A DNA stretch of 64,000 nt from Lewinella sp. JB7 (GTDB lineage Bacteria; Bacteroidota; Bacteroidia; Chitinophagales; Saprospiraceae): the NCBI RefSeq assembly GCF_024297185.1, contig NZ_JANCTD010000006.1, positions 248,001-312,000 on the forward strand, read 5' to 3'. Under the pieces are notes generated by a model, which had not been told where the DNA came from, ran no database searches, and saw only the letters and a list, made by a program, of their open reading frames with translations. Each line of letters begins with the position of its first letter. The stretch's first letter is position 1. The position numbers were made by a program, and so were the translations under genes. Of this stretch, positions 32,553-40,905 are shown in pieces.

Positions 32553-33692
32553 ATGGCCCAAAAGATCCTGTTTCTCGACCGCGACGGCACCCTGATCCTC
32601 GAACCCGAAGATTATCAGGTAGACTCCATCGATAAATTAAATTTTTATCCCGGAGTATTTCGCTGGCTCGGACGTATCGCACGCGAGCTGGATTACAAAT
32701 TTGTAATGGTCACCAATCAGGATGGTCTGGGTACCGACGACTATCCCGAGGCGACGTTCTGGCCCACCCACGAACTTATGCGCCGTGCTCTGGCCGCCGA
32801 GGGCATAGCGTTCACGGAAGAACTCATCGACCGTACCTACGCCAGGGATAACGCCCCCACCCGTAAGCCTAATCCCGGTTTACTTACCACCTACCTCTCC
32901 GGAGATTATGACCTAGCCAACAGCTACGTCATCGGAGACCGGCTGACCGACATGCAGCTCGCCAAGAATATCGGCGCCCGGGGAATCTGGATTGCCACCG
33001 ACCCGGAACTCGGCAACGATGAGCTCAGTTCCGGAGAACTCGGCGACCTTGACGACACCATCGCCCTACGCACTACCGACTGGGAAGACATCTACCATCA
33101 CTTACGACTCAAAAACCGTACCGCGACCGTTCGCCGCACGACCAAGGAAACGGACATCCTCATCGAGCTCGACCTGGACGGCACCGGCCAGACTACCATT
33201 GACACCGGACTCGGTTTCTTCGATCACATGCTCGATCAGCTTGGCCGTCACTCGGGCTGCGATCTGACCGTAAAGGTGAAGGGTGATCTCGACATCGACG
33301 AACACCACACCATTGAAGACACGGCCATCGCTCTGGGGGAGGCGTTCGCCCAGGCGCTCGGCGACAAGCTTGGCATCGAGCGCTACGGCTGGTACTTACC
33401 CATGGACGATTCCCTGGCCCAGGTAGGCATCGACTTCGGCGGTCGCCCCTGGCTGGTTTGGGACTGCACCTACCGCCGCGAAAAGATCGGCGACATGCCC
33501 ACCGAGATGTTCTACCACTTCTTCAAGTCCTTCACCGACGGTGCCCGCTGCAATCTCAACGTCAAGGTCGAAGGAGATAACGAGCACCACAAGATCGAAG
33601 CCACCTTCAAAGCGTTCGCCAAGAGCATCAAAATGGCCAAGCGCCGCGACGTAGAGAATATGCGGTTGCCGAGTACGAAGGGGGTGTTGTAG
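32553..33692 (+). CDS. hisB: Bifunctional histidinol-phosphatase/imidazoleglycerol-phosphate dehydratase
   Basis: 379 residues. The N-terminal HAD phosphatase has the nucleophile motif FLDRDGTLI (D9, D11), [14 protein letters not shown] and KPNPGLL, then [13 protein letters not shown]. The C-terminal dehydratase has [45 protein letters not shown] and [20 protein letters not shown], with the metal-binding His clusters. The same fusion is known from Enterobacteria and many Bacteroidota. The genes hisH, hisA, hisF and hisI are not in the window. A promoter-like box and a 165-bp gap set it apart from hisGDC. Confidence 0.96.
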   Translation: MAQKILFLDRDGTLILEPEDYQVDSIDKLNFYPGVFRWLGRIARELDYKFVMVTNQDGLGTDDYPEATFWPTHELMRRALAAEGIAFTEELIDRTYARDNAPTRKPNPGLLTTYLSGDYDLANSYVIGDRLTDMQLAKNIGARGIWIATDPELGNDELSSGELGDLDDTIALRTTDWEDIYHHLRLKNRTATVRRTTKETDILIELDLDGTGQTTIDTGLGFFDHMLDQLGRHSGCDLTVKVKGDLDIDEHHTIEDTAIALGEAFAQALGDKLGIERYGWYLPMDDSLAQVGIDFGGRPWLVWDCTYRREKIGDMPTEMFYHFFKSFTDGARCNLNVKVEGDNEHHKIEATFKAFAKSIKMAKRRDVENMRLPSTKGVL

Positions 33693-33695
33693 GCG

Positions 33696-34140
33696 GGTAG
33701 TAGGTTAGGCAGTTAGTAGGTTAGGCAGTTAGGCAGTTAGTAGTTTAGGCAGTTAGGTGGTTTGTAGTACATCAGTGACCGATAATAGCTTGGAAAGCCA
33801 CCTGATTTTGCCGGCATTCGACTAACAGCGAGCACCCTAACCAACTAACAGCGAACGCAGTGAGCGAGACTAACAGCGAGCACCGCGAGCATCCTAACCG
33901 ACTAACAGCGAACGCAGTGAGCGCCCTAACCGCCAAAGGCGACTAACAACGAGCCCCACGAGCGTCCTAACCGACTAACAGCGAGCCCCGCGAGTGCCCT
34001 AACCAACTAACAGCGAACGCAGTGAGCGCCCTAACTGCCAAAGGCGACTAACAGCGAGCCCCACGAGCGTCCTAACCGACTAACAGCGAGCCCCGCGAGC
34101 GAGACTAACCAACTAACAGCGAGCACCGCGAGCGAGACTA
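33696..34140. repeat. Interspersed CTAAC/GCGAGC repeat array
   Basis: Two parts. At about 33696-33760 there are tandem TTAGGCAG and TTAGTAGG octamers. From 33820 to 34140 about ten units begin ACTAACARCGA and end in imperfect palindromes such as AGCGAACGCAGTGAGCG or AGCGAGCCCCGCGAGCG, joined by CCTAACC or CCAAAGGCG. The TTAG-rich left part is complementary to the CTAA-rich right part, so the whole could fold. The GAGCG-nn-GAGCG core recalls blocks A and B at 21.6-22.3 kb. No gene is seen between hisB and the next start. Confidence 0.85.
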
Positions 34141-34168
34141 ACCCCTTCCCCTCCTACGTTACCCCCAC

Positions 34169-37100
34169 GTGATTCCAAAGACGCACTGGTTACTGCTTTG
34201 CTTTCTGGCGACGGGCTACCTCTCTGCGCAAAATTTATCGACCCTGCGGCAGCGCATCATCGCGGTAAATCCGGCCGGTCAGTTGGTGGATTCGTTGACG
34301 GTCGTACCGGAAAGTTTGGAAATCACCGCTCTTGACGGTCAACGGGTGCCGAAGAGCGCATACCTCTTGAACGGACGCTACCTGCGCTGGCTCAGTACCG
34401 AACTTCCCGACTCACTGCTCCTGCGCTACCGCGCCCTCCCCTTTACCCTGGACGAACGCATGCGCCTCATCGACTCGACGCAGCTGCGGCGGGAGGAAGC
34501 CGGTCTGGTCATCGGCGCCTACGACCCCTACGTGCGCTCCGGACTTCTCGATAACGACACGAAGGTGCAGACGCGCGGCAGTTTCAGTCGGGCCGTCAGC
34601 TTCGGCAACCGCCAGGATCTGGTGCTCAACTCCGCCTTCAATCTGCAGCTTAACGGTGAACTGGGCAACGGCATCGAAGTGGCCGCCGCCATCACCGACG
34701 AGAACCTCCCCGTACAGCCCGAGGGCACGACCCAACAACTGCGGGAGTTCGACCGCATCTTTATTCAGTTGCGTAAGGACCGATCCCAACTCACCGCCGG
34801 CGATTACGAACTGCGCAACCCCGAGGGCTACTTCATGCGCTACTACAAAAAGCTCGAAGGGGCCACCTTCACGACCGTTGCCGGAGCAGACGGGGACGCG
34901 GGAACCTGGCAAAACAGCGCCAGCATTGCCGTGGCGCGCGGCCAGTTCATCCGCCAGAACATCACGCCGGGAGAAGGTAACCAGGGACCGTACAAACTGA
35001 CGGGCGACGGTGCCCAGCGCTTCCTGATCGTCCTGGCGGGCACGGAACGCATCTACCTCGACGGAGAGTTGCTGCAGCGCGGGCTCGACGCCGACTACGT
35101 AATCGACTACAACCTGGCGGAACTCACCTTCACGACCCGCCGCCTGATTACCCGTGACGTACGCATCGTAGCCGAATACGAGTACGCCGACCAGCGCTAC
35201 CTACGCACCCTCGCCGCCGGCAGCAGCCGCTACGAACGGGGCCGGATGACGGCCTACGTGAATCTCTACACCCAGCAGGACAGTAAGACGGCCACCGGCG
35301 ACCTCGAACTCACGACCGCCCAACGCGAGGCTCTCAGCCTGGAGGGAGACGCCCCCGGCGGTATCGCCGTACCGAGTATCGATACCCTCGACGGGCGGGA
35401 AGAACTGCGGGCCACCTACGAACTGCGGGATACCACCACCGGTTGCGCGGTCGACCAGACCTACCTGCTGAGCACCACCGATCCCGTGCGGGGGCGCTAC
35501 GTGGCCACCTTCACCGACCGGGGGCAGGGGGGCGGGGCCTACCGACTCGACCCCGAGCGACCGGCTAACGAACGGATCTACGTCTTCGTGGGCTACGACG
35601 AAAACTGCGTGCCCCTCGGCCGTTTCGCCCCCGAGATCGACCTGGTCGCCCCCCAACAGCAGCAACTCTTCACCGCGGGGGGGGAGTACCGCTTCGGGGG
35701 GGAGGGAAGCATCCGGGTGGAGGGTAGTCGCAGCAAACTCGATCTAAATCGCTTCAGCCGGCTCAACAGCAGCGATGACGTTGGTCACGCCCTGCGCATC
35801 GATGCCGACCGAACACTGCCCATCGGAATCGACAGCAGCGGATGGGCCGTGGCGGGGCGGGGACGCTACGAGATCGTGGAGAAGACCTTCAACTTCATCA
35901 ACCCCTACCGCTCCCCGGAATTCTACCGCAACTGGAACCTGAGTAATCGCCTCAGCACCATCCGGCCCGAAGCGGCTACGGAACAGCTGGCGGGCGGCGG
36001 TATCGGCCTGCTTCGTCAGGGGGTCGGGCGTATCGACTACGACTACGAGCAGTTCACCCGCAGCGACGATTACCGGGGCCGGCGACACGAGGCGCTCCTC
36101 CAACTGGATACGGAGGACTGGCGGGTAACCGGAGTCTTCAGCCAATTGAATAATGAGGATACCCTTAGTCGCGGCAACTTCCGGCGACCCAGCCTCACCA
36201 TCAGCAAAAATTTTCGCACGCTGGGGGGGTGGAAAATCAGCGCGGCATACGCGGGAGAGCGCAGTGTCCGGCGTGCCCTGGCGACCGACAGCCTTTCCGC
36301 CCTCTCCTTTCAGTACGACAAGTACGTGATCGGGATCGAAGCCCCCGCGACCGAGCGGTACACCTTCTCCCTGAGCGCCAGTCAGCGCGACGATAAATTG
36401 CCCGACGGCAGCGAATTACAACCCAGCACCTCCGCCCGGGAGATCACCGCGGAAGGCAAGTATCAGGCCGCCCAAAATTTACAGTTCGGGGGCAACTTCA
36501 CTTACCGCGAGCTCGACGTACCCGGGCAGGAGCTTGTGGAAGACCGTCCCGGAGCCACCTTCCTGGGTCGCCTCGACGTGCGGGCCGATGCCCTGAAGCG
36601 TGCCTTCACCAGCCAGACCACTTACCAGGTCGGCAGCGGTCAGGAGCCCCGGGTCGAGTTCCAGTACCTGTACGTGGGCCCCGGCCTCGGGCAGTACATC
36701 TGGCAGGACAGCCTCTACAACAACGACGGGCGCATCCAGCCCAACGAGATCGAGCTTTCGCCCTTCCCCGACATCGCCGACTACATTCGGGTCAGTGTAT
36801 TCAACAACAATTTTATCCGGACCGACAACGCCGGCATCAACCAGCGCTTCAACTGGGATCCGGACCGGCTCTGGCGCGGCACGACCGGCGTGCGGGGGTT
36901 CCTGCGCCGGATCGCGCTGAACACCGCCATTAACATCGACCGGAAGACTCGGCAGGCCGACGACATTCAACCCTGGAATCCTTTCCAGTTGGCCGTTGCC
37001 GATACTAACCTGGTGGCCCTCAGCGTCCGCCGCCGTCACGGGCTGTTCTTCAACCGGGCTAACCCGCGATACGATATTCAGCTGAGCAACGACGAGCAGC

Positions 37101-37657
37101 GCAACCGCCGCGTACTCACCACCGGTTTTGAGAGCAGCCGGCGGGAGGAATGGGAGCTGCGCTTCCGCTACCGCCCCAACGACCAGCTAAGTCTGGAAAC
37201 TGCCGGCATCACCGGGCGGCGGGAGTCGGATTCCGAGCGCTTCAACGAAAAGGACTACAAACTCGTCTTCCACCGCCTGGAGCCGAGCGTAAACTGGCAA
37301 CCCGGGGCCTTCAGCCTCAACACCACCCTGGTCGTAGGCCGGGAAGAGAACACCCTGCCGGCGACCGACGGGGAGTTTACCCTGCGCCGCGAGGCCCGCT
37401 TCGAGGGCAATTACCGGAACTGGATCGACGTCGGTTTCCAGTGGATCGAGATCGACTACGAAAACGGAATTTCGGGAAGCCCGGTCGGCTTCGCGCTGCT
37501 GCAGGGCCTGCAGCCCGGCCGAAACCTGCTCTGGAAAGCCAGTCTGACCCAGCAACTAGGGGAATACCTCCAACTCAACCTCCTCTACGATGGCCGGCAG
37601 ACCGGCACCGCGGACGTGGTGCACGTAGGGCGGGCGCAGGTCACGGCCCAGTTTTAG
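34169..37657 (+). CDS. Large exported protein of unknown function, 1162 aa
   Basis: A GTG start gives a good signal peptide (HWLLLCFLATGYLSAQ). The mature protein is rich in alternating beta strands over almost its whole length, with many RYELRD, YELRNPEGYFMRYYKKLEG, FTTRRLITRDVRIVAEYEY and RGRRHEALLQL segments; the C terminus ends in an aromatic strand VVHVGRAQVTAQF, as in outer-membrane barrels. No catalytic motif or named domain is recognised. Possible readings are a large outer-membrane barrel or a secreted beta-repeat protein. It starts 29 bp after the repeat array and ends 13 bp before the convergent trmB gene. Confidence 0.7.
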   Translation: MIPKTHWLLLCFLATGYLSAQNLSTLRQRIIAVNPAGQLVDSLTVVPESLEITALDGQRVPKSAYLLNGRYLRWLSTELPDSLLLRYRALPFTLDERMRLIDSTQLRREEAGLVIGAYDPYVRSGLLDNDTKVQTRGSFSRAVSFGNRQDLVLNSAFNLQLNGELGNGIEVAAAITDENLPVQPEGTTQQLREFDRIFIQLRKDRSQLTAGDYELRNPEGYFMRYYKKLEGATFTTVAGADGDAGTWQNSASIAVARGQFIRQNITPGEGNQGPYKLTGDGAQRFLIVLAGTERIYLDGELLQRGLDADYVIDYNLAELTFTTRRLITRDVRIVAEYEYADQRYLRTLAAGSSRYERGRMTAYVNLYTQQDSKTATGDLELTTAQREALSLEGDAPGGIAVPSIDTLDGREELRATYELRDTTTGCAVDQTYLLSTTDPVRGRYVATFTDRGQGGGAYRLDPERPANERIYVFVGYDENCVPLGRFAPEIDLVAPQQQQLFTAGGEYRFGGEGSIRVEGSRSKLDLNRFSRLNSSDDVGHALRIDADRTLPIGIDSSGWAVAGRGRYEIVEKTFNFINPYRSPEFYRNWNLSNRLSTIRPEAATEQLAGGGIGLLRQGVGRIDYDYEQFTRSDDYRGRRHEALLQLDTEDWRVTGVFSQLNNEDTLSRGNFRRPSLTISKNFRTLGGWKISAAYAGERSVRRALATDSLSALSFQYDKYVIGIEAPATERYTFSLSASQRDDKLPDGSELQPSTSAREITAEGKYQAAQNLQFGGNFTYRELDVPGQELVEDRPGATFLGRLDVRADALKRAFTSQTTYQVGSGQEPRVEFQYLYVGPGLGQYIWQDSLYNNDGRIQPNEIELSPFPDIADYIRVSVFNNNFIRTDNAGINQRFNWDPDRLWRGTTGVRGFLRRIALNTAINIDRKTRQADDIQPWNPFQLAVADTNLVALSVRRRHGLFFNRANPRYDIQLSNDEQRNRRVLTTGFESSRREEWELRFRYRPNDQLSLETAGITGRRESDSERFNEKDYKLVFHRLEPSVNWQPGAFSLNTTLVVGREENTLPATDGEFTLRREARFEGNYRNWIDVGFQWIEIDYENGISGSPVGFALLQGLQPGRNLLWKASLTQQLGEYLQLNLLYDGRQTGTADVVHVGRAQVTAQF

Positions 37658-37670
37658 GAGCGCGGATGGA

Positions 37671-38402
37671 CTACTTCACCGGCATGCCCTTGTCCCCGAA
37701 GATCTGCCCATCGCAGATGCGAAAGCGGGTGTAGGTAATCGTTTTGCCCAGGTTTCGGTGCATCTTTTCGTAATAGGTGCGGGTAGCTAGTTCCGGAAGC
37801 GGATAGGGGCGGGCATCGATGTCGTGATCGTGGTACAGAATTTCCACGGCCGGCTGCTCGGCAAAGGTTTCCAGGGTCCAGTCGTAGAGCTCGCGACTGT
37901 CGGTCTTGAGGTGTACGAGCCCGCCGGGCGACAGAATACGCCGGTACTGTTGCAGGAACTGGGGGGCGGTCAGGCGGCGATTTTCCTTTCCCTTCTTGAG
38001 GAAAGGATCGGGAAAGGTGATCCAGATCTCACTGATCTCCCCGGGCGCGAAGAAATGACTGATCACTTCGATCCGGGTACGCAGGAAGGCGGCATTGCCC
38101 AATCCTTCGGCCAGGGCGGTTTTAGCTCCCTTCCAGATGCGGGCGCCCTTGACGTCGACGCCGATGAAATTACGGTCAGGGTACTGACGGGCCAGGTCCA
38201 GGGTGTACTCTCCCCGGCCGCAGGCAAGTTCCAGCGTGATGGGGTGATCGTTGCGGAAGTGTTCGTCGGCCCACCGCCCCCGCAGGTCTACGAGGGCGCC
38301 GTTTAGTCCGGTCAGTTCCGGCTTAGTGGGCTCGAAACTTTCGTAAACGTTGGGGAAAGTGAGGTTCTCGGCGAATTTCTGCAGCTTGTTCCGGCCGGCC
38401 AT
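37671..38402 (-). CDS. trmB: tRNA (guanine-N7)-methyltransferase
   Basis: 243 residues. It methylates G46 in the tRNA variable loop. Motifs: TLELACGRGEYTLDLARQYP (SAM-binding), FIGVDVKGARIWKGAKTAL, EIWITFPDPFLKKGKENRRL (the TrmB-specific PDPWxKxxxxxRR-like motif), FLQQYRRILSPGGLVHLKTDS and a C-terminal TRTYYEKMHRNLGKTI. It begins MAGRNKLQKFAENLTFPNV, the usual Bacteroidota start. A -7 box lies 21 nt upstream. Confidence 0.95.
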   Translation of the reverse strand: MAGRNKLQKFAENLTFPNVYESFEPTKPELTGLNGALVDLRGRWADEHFRNDHPITLELACGRGEYTLDLARQYPDRNFIGVDVKGARIWKGAKTALAEGLGNAAFLRTRIEVISHFFAPGEISEIWITFPDPFLKKGKENRRLTAPQFLQQYRRILSPGGLVHLKTDSRELYDWTLETFAEQPAVEILYHDHDIDARPYPLPELATRTYYEKMHRNLGKTITYTRFRICDGQIFGDKGMPVK

Positions 38403-38717
38403 ATTATCGGTGCTTAGCGGCGGCGAAGATAGGGCGATCGTTCCTTAGCCACCGCCCCGCCCCGCCTGGCATAACCGGTAAACTTGAGTATTATTTACCC
38501 AACTTTACCGGCAACCAATGTAGGTGGACGAACATTAAATGTTAAAAACCGAAGATTATTCCAGAAATACCCCGATATTCGGTCAGATTTTACTACCCTA
38601 TTGTTTTGCACGCATTTTTACACGCTTTCTAGCTCTCTCGTCTTGAACCCAGATACAAACCTCCACGATCATAGCCAACGCTTTGTCCGCGCGCCCTGGG
38701 CGTCGGGTGATCACCCC
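38403..38717. other. Divergent spacer between trmB and a small membrane protein
   Basis: The left end holds the trmB promoter box. The middle (about 38500-38620) is markedly A+T-rich compared with flanking genes, consistent with non-coding upstream DNA. An in-frame TTG at 38643 would extend the next gene by 25 codons, and one at 38484 by 78, but these parts lack coding character. No other signal is supported. Confidence 0.5.
38424..38431 (-). promoter_or_regulatory. -7 box for trmB
   Basis: Minus-strand TATCTTCG, identical to the box before polA, lies 21 nt upstream of the trmB ATG. Confidence 0.45.
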
Positions 38718-38936
38718 ATGCTTTCCCCGGCCTACCGGTACCGGAAGTATGCGTTGTTCGTCCTCCGGACGTTGTGCGTTGCCGCCATCTATTTCCTGCT
38801 GTGGGATCATGCCTGGATCCGTTGGACCCTGCTGATCACCCTACCGCTCCACTGCTTCAACTTCCTCATTCTGGTGGGTTGGCGCTACTTCCTTGAGCGG
38901 GAAATGCGGCTTCGCCACGACCGCCTATCGTACTGA
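38718..38936 (+). CDS. Small membrane protein of unknown function, 72 aa
   Basis: From the ATG at 38718 the protein is MLSPAYRYRKYALFVLRTLC and onward, with two hydrophobic helices (about residues 11-30 and 34-57) and a basic tail EREMRLRHDRLSY. A longer reading from a TTG at 38643 or 38484 is possible. No family is recognised. The two-helix hairpin and clean frame support a real gene, but the start is uncertain. Confidence 0.5.
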   Translation: MLSPAYRYRKYALFVLRTLCVAAIYFLLWDHAWIRWTLLITLPLHCFNFLILVGWRYFLEREMRLRHDRLSY

Positions 38937-39075
38937 ACGGGGGCGGCGGGGCGCAGGTGCCGCGTCGTCAGGTTGACCGGAACATTGGTGGTGACCCCTA
39001 ACCTTCACGTGTAGCCGAAGGAGTACTTCTTCCTTTGGGGTACATCAGGAATGCCGTGTCCTGCGGCAACCACCC

Positions 39076-40803
39076 TTACTTAATACGGGATGTCGTCAGG
39101 TCAATGTCGGCTTCCGCCCACGCTATGTCCAGTTGGCCGGCTACGTCGGCCTCCCTGGCCCGGTCCCCCAACTCCCGGTACGCGGTACGCAGCCCGTGCA
39201 GGGCCCACCCATTTTTGGGGTAAGTCAGCAGATCCTGCCGGTATACTTCCGCGGCTTCGGCAAATTGTCCGGACTCCAGCAGTACCGCCCCCAGGTGGTG
39301 GCGCACCGAGAAGAACCAATCGGGCGGCTCGATGTAGGCCAGTGCATCCTCGGCGGCTACCGCCTCCCGGAGCAGTCGGATCGCATCCGCGTAGCGCTCC
39401 TCGGAGGCGGCAATCTCCCCGGCCAGTACTCCCTCGGCGATCCCGGATACCGCGCGGGCGGAATTGACCCCGATCATCAGCGAGTCTACGGCCGGATCGG
39501 CGGCAAAGGAGCGAAGTTGCAGCAACTCCTCCCTTGCACGCGGGAGATCCTCCTTACCGAGGTATGCCATACCCCGGGCGTAGCTCCGGATGATCTTCGG
39601 GTACGGCAAATCACGACGCCCGTCGATGGCCTGCAGGATGTCGTTCCACCGCCCGAATTTGACCCGTACGTAGTCGGGAATGGTGTAAAAATGTTGCAGC
39701 AGCCCGAGTGCGGGGACCGCGATCAGATCGTTATCCGCGTGGCGGGCCGTCCGCTGGGCGGCGTCCAGGGCCCACTCGCTTTTACCCTCCAGGGTAGCGG
39801 TAGCGGCCAGAAAGTGATAGTTGTGCGGGTGGTACATGAGCGGATACGCTCCCTGTGCCCGACAGGCGGTGATGTAGCTGCTGTCTACCCGCACGGCGGC
39901 AATGTTGGCCAGGGAACCCTCGTGGTAGTCCCCGGTACGGATATAGATGTGGGAAGGCATGTGGACCAGATGTCCGGAACCCGGTACGAGGCCACCGTCC
40001 AGCCGTCGCGCGCTGGCGAGGCCCTTTTCCGGAGTACGGGAAGCTTCGATGGCGTGGATGTACAGGTGGTTGGCGCCGGAGTGATCCGGGTAGCGCTCCA
40101 GTACCCGGTCGAGGTTGCTCAGGATCTCGGGCGTCCAGGGGCGCGACTGCCCGGTAGAGTCCCAGAGGTCCCAGGGGTGGAGGTCCATCAGGGATTCCAC
40201 GAAGAGCGTACCGACGTCCGGGTCGTCGGGATAGTCGGCGTATACTCCACGCATGGCTTCGGCGTAGGCCTCATCGAGGTGGCTGCGGTCTTCCGGCGCT
40301 TCGGCCGTGTACCGTTTGCTGAGTGCCGCGATCAAAGCTTTCTCCCGGGGCGTCCCCGTTGTTTCGGCCAGCTGGGCGGCCCGCTGTACCGCCGCGTAGG
40401 CGCGGGGGTATTCGTCCGGACCCATGCCCGCATTGTAGTTGGGACCCAGCACGTAGGCAAACCCCCAGTGGGCCATCGGACAATCGGGCTCCAGCCGGGT
40501 GGCGTAGTGGAAGGACCGGGCGGCCTCGGCGTGGTTGAAGCCGTAGGCGAGCGTCAATCCCTGATTTATGTACCGTTGGGTCAGGGAGTCCTTGACCGTA
40601 ACGGGAAATTCCAGGTTGCCCAGTTGATCGAAGAGGGGGGCCGTTTGGTCTTCCGCGTACCACGCGCGGTCATCGGTAGCCGGCGCGCAGCGCGTAGGCA
40701 CTTCGGTAACGGCGGTAAATGGTTGGCTTGGCTGGTTGCGCTGGTTGCAGGCCGCAAGTAACACGAGGGTGCCCACCAGCATAATGTACATAGGTTGGTT
40801 CAT
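39076..40803 (-). CDS. TPR-repeat lipoprotein, 575 aa
   Basis: A signal ends LLAAC (Cys19), so the protein is a periplasmic or surface lipoprotein. The mature part is helical with TPR-like pairs: INQGLTLAYGFNHAEAARSFHYATRLEPDCPMAHWGFAYVLG near the start and AVLLESGQFAEAAEVYRQDLLTYPKNGWALHGLRTAYRELG near the end. In between are the conserved segments HLYIHAIEASRTPEKGLASARRL and GHLVHMPSHIYIRTGDYH, which recur in Bacteroidota and Acidobacteriota proteins of unknown function. Conserved His residues (HMPSHIY) suggest a possible metal site. No function can be assigned. Confidence 0.82.
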   Translation of the reverse strand: MNQPMYIMLVGTLVLLAACNQRNQPSQPFTAVTEVPTRCAPATDDRAWYAEDQTAPLFDQLGNLEFPVTVKDSLTQRYINQGLTLAYGFNHAEAARSFHYATRLEPDCPMAHWGFAYVLGPNYNAGMGPDEYPRAYAAVQRAAQLAETTGTPREKALIAALSKRYTAEAPEDRSHLDEAYAEAMRGVYADYPDDPDVGTLFVESLMDLHPWDLWDSTGQSRPWTPEILSNLDRVLERYPDHSGANHLYIHAIEASRTPEKGLASARRLDGGLVPGSGHLVHMPSHIYIRTGDYHEGSLANIAAVRVDSSYITACRAQGAYPLMYHPHNYHFLAATATLEGKSEWALDAAQRTARHADNDLIAVPALGLLQHFYTIPDYVRVKFGRWNDILQAIDGRRDLPYPKIIRSYARGMAYLGKEDLPRAREELLQLRSFAADPAVDSLMIGVNSARAVSGIAEGVLAGEIAASEERYADAIRLLREAVAAEDALAYIEPPDWFFSVRHHLGAVLLESGQFAEAAEVYRQDLLTYPKNGWALHGLRTAYRELGDRAREADVAGQLDIAWAEADIDLTTSRIK

Positions 40804-40905
40804 GGTGTATTCTTTTGCTCCCGCGTCCCCGCCGGTTAGTCCTGCCGTCCCAATTGGGTGATTACCTATAAATTAGGGGAAAACACCGACGATCACAAAT
40901 CCATT

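Noticed and set aside
33696-34140. CRISPR-like array
   Set aside because: Units are of irregular length, without unique spacers of constant size and with no cas genes nearby; palindromic interspersed repeats fit better.
39133-40761. 542-codon plus-strand frame across the TPR lipoprotein gene
   Set aside because: Antisense shadow with no start context or motif; the minus strand has a lipobox and TPR pattern.
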